Shown: in pieces, positions 10,591 through 21,376 of the stretch
Position numbering within the stretch: the stretch's first letter is position 1
How the letters are laid out: every line of letters begins with the position of its first letter
Notes under the pieces: generated by a model
What the model saw: the letters and a program-made list of their open reading frames with translations, nothing else
What the model was told of the DNA's origin: nothing
The model's database searches: none
Made by a program: the position numbers and the translations under genes
Source: Phytophthora quininea
Taxonomy: Eukaryota > Oomycota > Peronosporomycetes > Peronosporales > Peronosporaceae
DNA: 38,332 nt
NCBI GenBank assembly: GCA_011947345.1
Contig: JAAVTG010000018.1
Span: 1 to 38,332 of the forward strand
Direction: 5' to 3'

Positions 10591-11354
10591 CTGCGCTTTT
10601 TGTATCGCGGAAAATGTGCGCATAGCTTCCCTCACAGTCCTTCTATGTGAATTTACCCGATTCCCTCTCTATACAAAACTCTTAATAAACTAAAAACCTT
10701 AGATCCTGTCGTACTAATTATTCTGTATAATACAGGGTACGGGAGCACAGGGGTTAAGAGTCAGAATGGCTTCAAATGAACAAAGTTACACGTCCCGATA
10801 GTACTCCTTCGCAAAACCGATGAGACCACAACACGTTTGATATGCAGTAGAAATATCGTGCACAAACATAATCTTGCTACAACACTCCTTTGAGACGCTG
10901 TGTCACATCTCTTTTATAGCACAGCGTGCGTATTAAATGCAGATTATATAACCGCAAATTCGTAAAGCTGCGTATACTGTGTTTATGTCGCAAAGTTGTG
11001 TAGCGCATGATTTCATTGGAGTCTGCCCGTCGGGAGCGATGAAAGGTTGTTCCAGGGTCCCGAAGCGGCCTGGTCTCGAGATATAGTCTAAATAGAAACG
11101 CATACGGAGAATTGTCACAACCTCGTTTCTGGTCATGAACGATCAACACCACAAAATTACAGTGTAACCCTCTCCGTATGTAACATAAGATTAAATCGTA
11201 GACGTACGCATTCAATTACTGTTACTAGTTGTGGTGTAGGGCTCAACGATCACATAATTTTGGTGACTGAAGAAGTTATGAGCCGTGCTTGAAGCGGGAA
11301 ATGGTGTCCATCGTACGTGGCATCTGAAAAGAAGAGGACAATTCCATCACAGCT
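10591..11354. other. Intergenic, no recognisable gene
   Basis: AT-rich DNA with short open frames only. A minus-strand frame around 10933-11136 (containing RPGRFGTLEQPF) might be a scrap of a repeat, but I do not recognise it. Confidence 0.4.
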
Positions 11355-13089
11355 CTAACCGTCCCCTTTGTGAGATTCCTTACAGTAGGCATCTATATGG
11401 GTTGGAAAGAGCGCGCCGAGACCTTTTCGCCTTTCGTCTACGAGGCCTTTTTTGTACATGTGGACAAGCTTCCCAAGAATATCAACCACTGCTTCACACC
11501 AGGGTATCCGATGTGGACATGGACTCGGACGGTGGTGTTGACGCAGGAGAAGGGGCCAGTTCGAAAGACCACCCTTTGCGCTCCTGTTCGTCGCTGATCT
11601 GAGCATACATCGGGTCCACAAGGTCGACTTTAATTTTCTTGCCGTCTTCCGTGTAACGAATGTTTTCAAGGCCCCTGAAACGAAGACATGGGAGCTTGAA
11701 CCGCGAGATCCCTATCGTTGGGACGGCCCGCACGCAGCACTCGAAGAAGACGAGAGTCGACACTCCGCAGCTCACACTGTCTTCTCGGCGCATGCACTGG
11801 TATCTCTCGGTACTGAAGCCGTCTAGCTAGGTAGGAAATAGCGCGGTGATAATCTTTTCGACCTCTTCGTACGTTGTCTTCTGCTGCAGAGGGTCGAAAA
11901 CGTAGCTAACCTTCCCGGAACGTCCACAACTGCTCCACACCAGTGGTTACGGATGTGGACAGGGATTAAGACGACAGTGTTTGCACTGGAGAAAGGGTCG
12001 GTCCGGAACACTACTCTCTTGCGCTCTTGCTCGTCGGTGATCTGGGGATATACCGGGTCCACCAGACCGACCTTTATCTTTTGCCGTCGTTTGTGTAGCG
12101 AATGTTACCAACGAAGCTCATCATTGCCTGCATGTTTGTATCGCTGAGCCATGCGTCCCGCCTGAAACTGCCCAGGTGTTGAGCAGCAAATGGGTAGCCA
12201 GGAATATTCCGGAGAGGTTCCAACGCTATAAGTGCGGCAAGATCCTGGGGTCTTCATCGACACAATAGGCAAAGGAAGCCTCGGTCTTTACCGGCGTAAA
12301 CCGACTGACCTCCAACTGCTGTAGCAAGTCCTCGAACGCGAAGCCCTGTTCATCGGACAGCAGCGAGGGAGTTGAGCGCGGTCTCTGTCGACGGTTTCTG
12401 TGGTGCCGGCATCTTGGGGCTTGTCTAGACGCTCGGCATGCCCTTTTTTCATTCTTTTGGTGCCGTATCGCTGTGCGTCGTCCGGTGTGGTGCACGCTGA
12501 GGTTACGCAGGGGTCAACCCTAACGAAACCCACCTCGAGACACTCCTGGAGAGCCTTTACCATTGCCTGCTACTCGTGGGAATTTGCAATCACTATGACG
12601 ATTCTTGCAGCCGTGGTCTCCAGGACACTCATGCTCCCAAGGACACCGTCCCAACTGCGTCTGATGATGACGAAGAGTCAAGCAGGGCTTGCAGATTAGC
12701 GCTTTCATCCACGCGGCTCGTGATGACTCCACCCTTGTCACCAGACGGAGCAAGCGGGTGGTTATGCGACAAGTCGTACCGAGAGAACTTAATCTGGAAA
12801 TCCCCTGATGCATTCTCTGCCACCGTCGCTGAGAACGTAGCTGAACAGCTGTCAGCTTTATCCTTGCGGACATCTACAGCGCACGCGCACACATACTTCT
12901 TGTATATACCCCGAAGCTCGTAGGAATCACCTTGGCATATTGTTTCTTACTCAGGACCTTGTTGTTTTGGGACTTCACGGTCGTAGACGAGTGAACCTTG
13001 AAATGCTGCCCGGTATTATCCTGACAAGAGAGTAGAGAAGTATTGACGGATTCCCAACCGTCGGGCCACTCGGGTTTCATGGGCGGCAC
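11355..13089 (-). pseudogene. Remnant of a FAR1-like / Ulp1-protease (MULE-associated) gene
   Basis: At the 5' end (13074 downwards) the minus strand reads KPEWPDGWESVNTSLL, then SQNNKVLSKKQYAKVIPTSF, cysteines and SHNHPL. This is the order of the FAR1-like zinc-binding domain found at the start of oomycete Mutator-like transposon proteins. About 800 bp of unrecognised, frame-shifting sequence follows. At the 3' end are two diverged copies of a C48 (Ulp1-like) cysteine-protease block, best seen as NTVVLIPVHIRNHWCGAVVD, whose HW is the expected catalytic histidine. The MULE transposase core is not visible and frames change many times, so this is a dead composite. The family names are from recall. 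Confidence 0.55.
11360..12140 (-). repeat. Tandem duplication of the Ulp1-like protease block
   Basis: Two copies lie about 443 bp apart. One reads NIRYTEDGKK...VDLVDPMYAQ and ISDEQERK (about 11590-11665); the other reads NIRYTNDGKR...VGLVDPVYPQ and ITDEQERK (about 12019-12110). Both continue into the same protease strand. They have diverged by many substitutions and indels, so the duplication is old. Confidence 0.65.
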
Positions 13090-13097
13090 ACGGTGTT

Positions 13098-13652
13098 TTG
13101 GACAATTCTTTCAAGTCCAATGCATGCAGGCCAACCTACCAATTATTTTTTGGAATCCACGCTCTGCATTTTAGTCTAGCAGAACGCCCAAGCTGCCAGC
13201 CGTACTATCCTACGGACGAAATCTATCCGTCATGGGCAATCTCCCAAAACCCTATCAGAGAATCCGACAATGAAAAGCGAAAGCCTTATGCTGCAATTCA
13301 AGATGGGGCTCGCAAGGACGTCGAGCGTGCATTTGGCGTCTTGCAACAGCGGTCCCGGATACTTGGACTTCCGTGTAAACTGTGGAGTCCTGTGATAATG
13401 GGTGACGTTATGATAACGTGTGTTATCCTTCGTAACATGATCATTGAGGACGAATTCGGCGACTGCACATGCAACAACGATTATTTGTACGAAAATAAAT
13501 GGGTGGGTCCTGTGTTGCCTGTTGCAAACGATGTTTGCACCGTCATAAATATTGCACAAGCTCTGGAGGCTACGCAAGATGAAAGTTTGCATTACGAGTT
13601 AAAATGTGACTTAGTGGAGCTCATTTGGCGCGCATTTGGAGAAACGGGTTAG
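13098..13652 (+). pseudogene. C-terminal part of a PIF/Harbinger transposase (DDE_4)
   Basis: The open frame carries the end of a Harbinger nuclease: YYPTDEIYPSWA, then ARKDVERAFGVLQQRSRI with the catalytic glutamate, LWSP and MITCVILRNMIIEDE. These are the classic last blocks of DDE_Tnp_4. Similarity begins only near 13190. The first half of the transposase, with the first two catalytic aspartates, is missing, and no terminal repeats were found. The stop is TAG 13650-13652. It lies head to head with the FAR1/Ulp1 remnant. It is a truncated relic, though the surviving frame has no stops. Confidence 0.8.
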
Positions 13653-14750
13653 AGCAGCAGTAAATACTGTCTAAACACGAGCTTGTTCTGTTTTTCCTCC
13701 CTCATGTTGAGGCATGCAGGTGTCCACAGATGCTGCCTTCCCTGGGCCAGCTTGAAGTGCAGCCGCAGTTAGTACGTTGCAATGGAAAATACATTTTAGT
13801 GCAGCTGCTGTTCCTCGTCGCAGCCTTTTTTTTCAGCAGCGACAGCAAAGCGAAGGTGGACATCATCCGCAGACGAGCTTTTAGCAGCCCGCGCAAAACT
13901 TTTAGCAACTTATTGGCCATTAGGACATGTGATGGATGGCAGACTAGAGGCATTCCGCTAGGGTCCGGTGGTAGTTGTAAGTAGGCTTGTGCACTTAGGC
14001 ATGTCCCGACGTTCCAGCCAGGCAGCATGAAATTCAAACGTCTCTCCAAGTAAACGTCCATGGCGGCTTTTAGATACGTGTCTTCGTTCCATCCTGTTGA
14101 CGGTGAATCTGCAAACCGTCAGGCTGCTAGTCATCCGAGGGATGCCTCGCATGAAAAGCAGCAAACGCAGTTCGTTACCGATGCATACCAATTCCTGGCC
14201 AAGCACTAGCATGACAAGTCTGCGAGGACGACGTGGCACGCGGTGAGTGCACGCTGCAAGCGCTGACAAGGCCGGAGGTTTACGTAGTGCACTGCCAGAT
14301 TGCGTATCGAGCGACCCTTTGGAGAAGGCGCCGCTGCAGGAGCGGGAGCAGGAAGGCAGCTAGCTAATCTCTCTTTCAATCTTACTCACTTTTCATTTCG
14401 ATGTCAAGGCAGCAAGGCGTGAAAACCAACGCATCCTGATCGCTCTCTACTCATCAGCTTCGAGTAAATCCCTTCAAATTTACTCCTGGTTGAAGTTTCT
14501 TCCATCTTCCCGAGACTGTGGTCTCGGATCGCTCATCGGTTTCAGTGCTCTTGTTGGCAAACCAGTTCTGGTAAGCACGCTGATAAAACGTGTCCTTCTT
14601 CGTCCCAGCACCTCGGATAGCGTTCTGTGACGTGTTTAACTATGCTTTGCACAGCGTGACAGTCTCCTCGGAGCTCCACTCGGTTTTTTCCCCATCGAGC
14701 TTCGGTCCGCGTTGACGAGTGGAGGAGAGGGTTTAAGTGTGTGCACTACA
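13653..14750. other. Intergenic, no recognisable gene
   Basis: Minus-strand open frames at 13702-14061 and 13958-14269 overlap each other and have no recognisable motif. I see nothing else. Confidence 0.4.
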
Positions 14751-14892
14751 TAAGTCTTTAAAACCCAAGTCTTATCTTAAGACTTGCAACTCAATCGATA
14801 GGACGTCGTGAAGTTAAAACACCTGTTGAGACTTACCGCTGGAGACTTACCAGGTGTGAGCGAGTTACTTTTATAATAGTCTTTAAGACTTA
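14751..14892. repeat. Cluster of AAGTCTTA/TAAGACTT boxes upstream of the ODR4 gene
   Basis: The octamer AAGTCTTA or its complement, whole or nearly so, recurs here. One pair forms a hairpin (14767-14785: AAGTCTTA, 3-base loop, TAAGACTT). GTCTTTAAGAC at about 14879-14889 is another palindrome. GAGACTTACC occurs twice (about 14828 and 14842). This could be a small MITE or a cluster of factor-binding sites about 200-300 bp ahead of the ODR4 start. Confidence 0.45.
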
Positions 14893-15070
14893 GTTTAGTT
14901 TGGTTGGGAATTTATTGCAATCATTTCCGCGCAGAGGAAATCCCCTTTTCTTCCAATCATACGGCTCCTAGCTTTTTCAAGTCTGACGTCGCTTTCAGCC
15001 AAGTCCTTTCGTCATCCACGCTCCTCGCGCCGCAGCACCAAGACCCCCGACACCACCAAGCACACGCAGC

Positions 15071-16455
15071 ATGAGCCGTTCGCGCCACGTGATTGTCGAC
15101 GATCCAGTCGCTACCTTTTGGGCGGAAATCGCTCGTTCGGGCTTCGATTTGGGGCTGGTGGTGGGCCAAGTGAGCCCTTCCAACATTGGCGATTCCGTGC
15201 TGGCAGCAGTTCCCATTCCGTCCGAGAGCGAGGACGGCGAAGCACTCAAGGGACTCAACGACGTCTCAGTCGAATGGGCGCAAGAAGTAGCGCAGCAGGT
15301 GGGTCGCCTGCTGCCTGGGGGCATCGCGGTGCTGGGCCTGTACGTGATGTCGACTCAAGACGTCGCGGATCAAGCGATTCCCTACCTCCGTGCCGTGGCT
15401 GAAGTGGTGGCCCCACCGTCCAGTATTCGTGTCACGGACGATGTGCACTACTTGACGCTGGTTTCGTCCAGCGGTGACGTTGCGTTCCAGAGCTTTTACG
15501 ACGTGACCGACGTCAAGAAGACGCAGATGGCGCCGGTGGAGCAAAAGTCTCCGACTATGGAGCTCCGATTCAAGCAGTACCGCACGCTGATCGACTTGGA
15601 CGAACCTACCCCATTTGTAAACGTGTCGCCCAATGCGACGCTGGCTGCAGCTGAGCTGGCGGAGCAGCGGATGAACGAAGTGGAGGCCCAAATGAAGCCG
15701 CTGTTCCGACGTGTGGAAGATTCCTTGGCGGTGCCCAAGACGACAGGCGACCCCGTGGTGCAGCACATGAACCTGATGACGCTGACGCCTCCGGTGCCCC
15801 ACAAGACCGTCGAGGATGTGAGCGTGGTGGCGAAAGATTGAAATTGCTGCCGAGAGGTACTAACTAAACGTTTGTGCTTGTCGTCAGCCGCTGGGTGGCG
15901 TTCACGGAGCGATTAGCTGTGTCGCTTATGTGTCTCTGAACGAGCCCGACGCTCAAGATATCGCCGTCAAATACCTGAAACAGGATTTCATCAAGTCGGT
16001 GCTGGTACGTGTGGAGCTGGCTCGTGAACGGTGGGCTGAGGACGATGACGGTAAGCAAGCACTGCTTTCGTAGCTAGTCGACGAGCTCATTACTGAGTGG
16101 ATCTTTATTTGCAGTCCAACCGAACGATGCTTTCACGGAAGGCGGTGTGGTGCGTCTTGCTCAGCGAGGCATTGTGCCCTGGCGGACTGCGATCGGGTCT
16201 AGTCGTCACTTTTCCGCCACGATCCACGTGTTTCCCGACGAAGACGTACACCAGGCAGTCAACAATGCGCTCGAAATCCTCGGCAGCGACCTCGAGCACG
16301 ACGGAGGAGTGTGGAGTGCCATGGAGATCGGCGGAGCGTTAGATGGCCCTGCGGATTTCGCGTCCATCATGCCAGAGCCGAGCTTCAAGGCCTTGTACGT
16401 ATTGCTGCCGGTACTCCTCGTGCTGCTTCTGCTGCTGGCCCAATACGTCCTATAG
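15071..16455 (+). CDS. ODR4: ODR-4 homologue (membrane-anchored GPCR-trafficking factor)
   Basis: In animals ODR-4 is an ER membrane protein that helps deliver receptors to cilia. Three exons fit cleanly: 15071-15817, 15888-16050 and 16115-16455. Two GT-AG introns of 70 and 64 bp separate them, and the first contains the branch-like TACTAAC. The protein is 416 residues with no frame breaks. Family landmarks are an early GLVVGQ, the central WAQEVAQQVGRLLPGGIAVLG block, GVHGAISCVAYV, and VVRLAQRGIVPWR near the C-terminal third. A single C-terminal hydrophobic anchor follows (LLPVLLVLLLLLAQYVL), as expected. ATG 15071 follows a Met-free stretch and is the only sensible start. The 3' end faces the FLZ-like gene 217 bp away. 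An oomycete role in flagellar receptor trafficking is an inference. Confidence 0.85.
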
Positions 16456-16672
16456 CCACGAGGTAATCTGTCGTCCCCGTTCAATATGAGCCAAGTGCGT
16501 GGAATTTTTGCACTCATACGAAGCTCGGTGGTTGTTGATAAAATGGTGTTGCATTCGACGTTGTTGGTTTACACTTCTAATAATCGTCTGTACAATTTGC
16601 TGTGATACATCTATCTACATGAAGCTCTATAGTTGTTAGGGTACAACACGACTGCGTTCGTGCAGATCGTGC

Positions 16673-17191
16673 TTAATACATGGCGCTGAAGGCCCACTCG
16701 ACGTTGCTGGCCTTGAGAATACGCGACTCGAGGCCGAACTCGGCGAACGTCTTGCAGTCCGCATCCACCACTTCGAGGTCGTCCTCGGTCGAGGATTCCT
16801 CCTCCTTCTGCACTTGCTGTTGCTTCTGCTGCTGTGTCTGCTCGTCCTCCTTCTTCTGACGCTGCTCCTGCACGGCACCCTTCATGGCGCGGATGGTGCG
16901 GTTGACCTTCTCGAGGTAGACCATGTTGGACTTGCAGTCCACGGAGCAGAAGCCCGGGTGCTGGCTCAGCGTCTTGAGGTAAATGTGCTGGCAGTTGGCG
17001 CACTTCTCGCGCTTCTTGTCCCAGTGGGCGATGCGGCGGCGCGGCAGCTCCACGGGTTGAGCGGTGGGCTGCGTCTGCACGGGCGTGTGGCGCGCCGGGT
17101 GCGAGCCGGTGGCGAGCAGCACCGGCTTTTGCTGCTTGGAGACTTCGGGTGCCGACTTGGCCGAGGTGAAGATCTGAAGGAAGGCGTCCAT
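16673..17191 (-). CDS. FLZ/FCS-like zinc-finger protein, copy 2 (intact)
   Basis: A 172-residue protein without introns, starting in good context (CACAATGG). Residues 1-60 are variable and glutamine/proline-rich. The zinc finger follows VELPRRRIAHWDKKREK and reads C-x2-C, 14 residues, C-x3-C (KCANC ... FCSVDCKSN). A charged, glutamine-rich, coiled-coil-like stretch comes next (about residues 95-140). It ends with an acidic segment and SNVEWAFSAMY. Core and tail are shared with the gene at 61-506, where copy 1 shows a frame break. FLZ proteins in plants scaffold kinase complexes, but the spacing here is shorter than the plant motif, so the family name is tentative and the function unknown. Confidence 0.75.
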   Translation of the reverse strand: MDAFLQIFTSAKSAPEVSKQQKPVLLATGSHPARHTPVQTQPTAQPVELPRRRIAHWDKKREKCANCQHIYLKTLSQHPGFCSVDCKSNMVYLEKVNRTIRAMKGAVQEQRQKKEDEQTQQQKQQQVQKEEESSTEDDLEVVDADCKTFAEFGLESRILKASNVEWAFSAMY

Positions 17192-20130
17192 TGTGGTGGT
17201 GGAGGTGACGTGTACAATCAGAAGAAGGAAATACCACTTGAGCCCGACGAAGCAAATGCTGAAGTGAACAAACCGGAGCGCTACCGGAGACCGCCTCGGC
17301 AGATGCTAGCGGCCATCTGGATCAGTTCGCCCGGTTTTGCTAGTCAAAGTGGCACCGTGCAGTGTGGGACGCATGATTAGCTACGCATCCCCCGTCCGGC
17401 TCGTCTGTTACAGATGAAAGCACAAGAGTCGAGTCAGAAGGCAAGAGCAAGACTGTCGACCTGGCCGCCGTTTCAAGCACCGGACAAGCTGTTGAGACAC
17501 CGGCAAAGCAGCTCCTCGACTCCTGTGGTCCATGCAGTCCAAGTTCTGCAGCTCTCGGTTGTCAATATGACGGCAATGGCTATCTCTACACTACAGGACC
17601 CAAAGCCTGTAGTTGTGTAAATGCAGTGGTTTCCTGCGAATGCTTTAACCGCTCAACATGAGACGATTTGGGATTTGACTTGCTGGAACAGCCAGCTCGG
17701 TCATAAACTACCTGTACATGTACATGTACAGCTGGAGATCAAGTTGCTGCAAAATGAGTAAAAGAAGGGTGGTCAAGCCATCAAATGCCGGCAGAGCGCG
17801 TCGAGGATGAATTGATGAATATCCGGGGCGATTTCCGTGTCCGTCTTGAAGGCTGTGGGCAGGAATAGCTCCGCATGCTGGGGCATTTTTGCTTATTCAG
17901 ATAAGCTCAAACCCTCCACTGCCGTCTGCTGCTGTAAATCGAAAACACCGCTAGGGGATTTGCCATGTTTCGATGCGGAACTGTCGATCACAGGAATCAA
18001 GCGTCTGAAAGCGATTGGGTTTGGCGAGATGAAATAAGTGCTGCTTGGCGTGCTGGCGAAATTGGTCAGACACCGCTGCCGAGAGGTAAGAGGTCCTCTA
18101 TCGGAGCTTGGCGGCAGACGAAGGCGTAGCTGCATCAATTCTTGTATTATACTTCAAAAGTACGTTGTCGTTCCGCCCTGGTTCGAGCACTCGCTTGACG
18201 AGACAGACAAAAGCGACTCTTTCAAAAGGAATGCGATGCTGGAGATGTCGAACTGGTCGACTGCTCGATGCAGTCGTCGCGTTGTCAGCGACCCGTCTAC
18301 AACTGGAACAGCAACTTCAGTTTTTAGCAGAACGTTGTTTGTCTTCCTGGTCTTCCGGCTTGTTTAGAGAGAACAGAGGCTCAATTTTGCCAGGCACTTT
18401 CTTGGATGGGGGCGGCTCGACTGCTGGAAAGCCCGGCACAGCCCGAGTGCCAGCACCGTAGAAGAATGTGAGGCTTCTTATCGCTAGCGGTGCCCGAAGT
18501 CGTTGGATAACTTTATTTGGTACCGGATGGACGCCTATCGATGCTAGGCTTTTCATCAACCAGAACCGAGTTATTTTCTTTTGCTTACCAGCCTTGACTG
18601 CTGTAAACAAAGGCAATGACGGGAGCTCGAGCCCCGACATTCACGGAGCTGAGGGAAATGGACGCCACAGATAGCTGCGGCTGCATTACATTTCACGTGC
18701 GCTCAAAAGGCATCTGCGGCGCTAAACCTGCGGGCATGACGGCGCCAGCTGGCCATCACGTGACAACCTGCTCACTGAGCCCAGCCAGTCACCAAGCTCG
18801 ACACCACGTGGATCTCTGGTGTGAAAACCCAGCGTTCTTGGCGCAGCTCTTCGTTGCATTCGCTGGGCACTCAAAAGCTAGACAAGGCGGCGAGGAGGTG
18901 GTTCCGCCGTGTCGACATCGTCGCCGCCGCCGCTCGTCGACAGCGCCGCGGGCAGTTGATAGGACGCACCCCGGCTTGGAGCTGTCACAGGGTTTCGCGC
19001 TTCCTATCAATTCCCGCGGCGGTCACAACATCGAGGCTGGTCTCTCAACGTGTTGGTGCTGTTGTTGCCTCGGCGCAGATTTCGGGGCGCGAGATCACGC
19101 GCGAAGCCAACCCCACGCAGCGTTAAACCAGCGTTCGCTTGCCTCGATTGCACGAAGAAAGCCAGCTTGCTGCCCAGGCATTCAGGCGAACAGAAATGCC
19201 TTTTGGAGTGCTCTCTGATGGATCAGCCCGGACGCTGTCAATGTCGAAGGGCTTTTAATCGCCGCCATGTCAAGCGCTCTGCGGCGCTTGCTACAGTACA
19301 AGCAGGAACCGTCCTCTACTGGAGCTAGAGGCCCTACAGTCTGTAGAGCTCTAGTGCAATAGCTAGCTATGGTGAGCAACCGCAGTAGCGGTGCAAATTC
19401 AGTAGGATAGCGGTTGCTGCCAACACGCAGTGCATGGAGGTCTTGGTTGGATGCTGTGAGCGGATCCGCTGGAGCACAAGACTCGTCTGTGTTGGACACG
19501 GCGTCACTGACAGTGCGCCGACGCCAGTCATTCCGCGGTGCAACTTGCACTGTCAACTCGCCGGTGCAGCAACAGGAACCGGAGCCAAGTGAGACAAGCT
19601 GCTGGTGTGATGAGCCCTTGCCTCGTGGGGACGACCGCAGCTGAAGGCAGGCTTCACTCTTGCCGAAGGGAATGGCTGGCTGCAGTCGCCCGAACGCCTT
19701 GGAGATGACTCACAGGATTCCGTTGAAGGTCTCGTCAATTCGTGCGATCTTCTCGCAAGTTGAAGTGACAAGGCAATTCGTGGACACAGCGCAACCGGCC
19801 CGACAGGTCTTTGCTTTTATGAGTTTGAGAGGCTAAGCCTCCTGCTTGCTACCGAACGCTACGTATGCACCAAACGCTCCTTTCCGTCCACGGCCGAGGC
19901 TAAACGTCACTGGATATGCATTTCGGGAACACGACACGTAAGCAGGTCGACCTGGCCCTTCTCCTGGTTGCTTGGCTGAATAACTTGACTCCTGCCGGGC
20001 TAAGCTCGCTGTGCTCCTCCGTCTTCTTTTTCTCTTGTTTTCCATCGATCGGGTTGCTGTGTACCGAGGTGCACCAACACCACCCGCTCGCTTCTTCATG
20101 ACAATCACTCCTGGCCCTCCGCTAGGCTTG
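17192..20130. other. Gene-poor stretch of nearly 3 kb
   Basis: Several open frames of 60-200 codons overlap on both strands, for example 18616-19218 plus, 18317-18640 minus and 19182-19556 minus. None shows a recognisable domain, and none has a splice pattern that joins it to a neighbour. The first part is the promoter side of the FLZ-like gene. A short unrecognised gene may be hidden here. Confidence 0.4.
17712..17731. repeat. 20-bp perfect palindrome of GTACAT units
   Basis: CTGTACATGTACATGTACAG is identical to its own reverse complement. It lies about 520 bp upstream of the FLZ-like gene. A related TGTACATGTGTACA lies near 33703. Confidence 0.7.
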
Positions 20131-20196
20131 CTCTCCTTCTTCTTCTTCTCTCTCTTTTTCCTCCTTCTCTCGCTCTCCTCCTCTTCGACCACCTCC
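20131..20196 (+). repeat. Polypyrimidine tract
   Basis: A run of almost only C and T (TTC, TCTC and CTCC units) just beyond the 3' end of the RRM gene. The antisense translation is a lysine/glutamate/arginine run and should not be read as a gene. Confidence 0.7.
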
Positions 20197-20254
20197 TCCC
20201 TCAAACATGCCCCATAATATTGATAGCGTAGTGTGTCATCCGTCGTCGGGTGCT

Positions 20255-21376
20255 CTAATTGCCAGAGGGCAGCGAGGCCGGGCCACTACCTTGGGCAGCC
20301 ATGTCGACGTTGCCATTGCCGTTGTTGCTGTCGATGTGGCCGGGCATGTCGCCGAACATGGGGCCCTGGTTCTTCTCCTTCTTGTGCTGCACTTTGAGGC
20401 GCTTGCGGCCCACCTGGAAGCCGTTCATGCCCTTGATGGCAGCCTCAGCCGACGGCGCGTTGTCGTAGCTCACGAAGCCAAAGCCGCGGCTCCTGCCGGT
20501 CTCCTTCTCCACCATGATGCGAGCGCTAATCACATTGCCGAACGTAGCGAAGTAATTGAAGAGATCCTGGTTAGTCATGTCGTTCGGGATGTGAAACACA
20601 AAGAGGTTGCATCCAGGGGGCCTGCAACAATACACAACACGCAAATGTTTCCCAATCATGCACACACGATGGCAAGTGTGACGATTTTTCAACATTTTAG
20701 TATGCACCACACAACAAATGCAAGCAGGACGCTAGTGTCTCACCTTGGCCGCTCTCCGTGGTCTGGATGGGTGGGCCGGGGCCGACGATCTGCGGCGCGT
20801 AACCTGCTCCCCAACATTCGTCAGCAACACAGCGTCAAGCACCAAAACGAGTAGATAGATCTCTCACCGTAAGGCTGCGGGAACGGATACATGTATCCGC
20901 TGCCTCCGTACGGGGCGGGTACTGCATGGGCTGGCCGTACGGCTGCGGATAGCCTCCATAAGGCTGGGCACCTACAAGTACAATCCTAAGTGAGGGGCTC
21001 TATCCAACTCATCAAACAGACTGGACGATTACCTTGCGGGCCTTGTCCGCCAAGCTGCGGGTGCTGGAAGCTTCCAGGAGCAGCAGTAGGGCCAGTCGCG
21101 CCAGTGGAGTTGCCGGCAGCCTGGGGGCCAGTCGCGCGCGGGATCTCCGTCTGGGAGCTGCCAGCTCGGCGGGACTGTCATGTACAAGATACGGAATGAG
21201 TCGATGGCACTAGCACTACTAGTATGTAACTGGGAGACGCACCGCTCCCAGGTGGACTCGCCCGTGACGGCGTTGTAGTAGTACTTGCGGCCGTTGGGGG
21301 CGTTGTGCTCCGACCACTGCGAGGTCGAGGGCGTCTGCGCCTCGGCGCCGGCGTTGGGGTCCACTTGGTCGGCCAT
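20255..21376 (-). CDS. WW domain + CELF-like RRM RNA-binding protein
   Basis: Probably an mRNA-processing or mRNA-stability factor. Exons read 21376-21243, 21174-21033, 20970-20868, 20803-20744 and 20621-20255, with GT-AG introns of 68, 62, 64 and 122 bp. Exon 1 encodes a WW domain (WSEHNAPNGRKYYYN, TGESTWER). A Gln/Gly/Pro/Tyr-rich linker follows (QPYGGYPQPYGQP type). The last exon encodes one RRM closest to RRM3 of CELF/Bruno proteins: CNLFVFHIPND (RNP2), RGFGFVSY (RNP1), then MNGFQVGRKRLKVQ. Three one-base losses break the frame: near 21160, in a G4 run (plus strand) at 20912-20915, and in the G5 run at 20616-20620. Both sides of each stay conserved. I favour sequence error over decay. TAG is at 20257-20255. 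Confidence 0.82.

Noticed and set aside
20207..20854. A 215-codon plus-strand frame opposite the RRM gene
   Set aside because: It runs across the RRM exons and two introns of the minus-strand gene and has no motif of its own.
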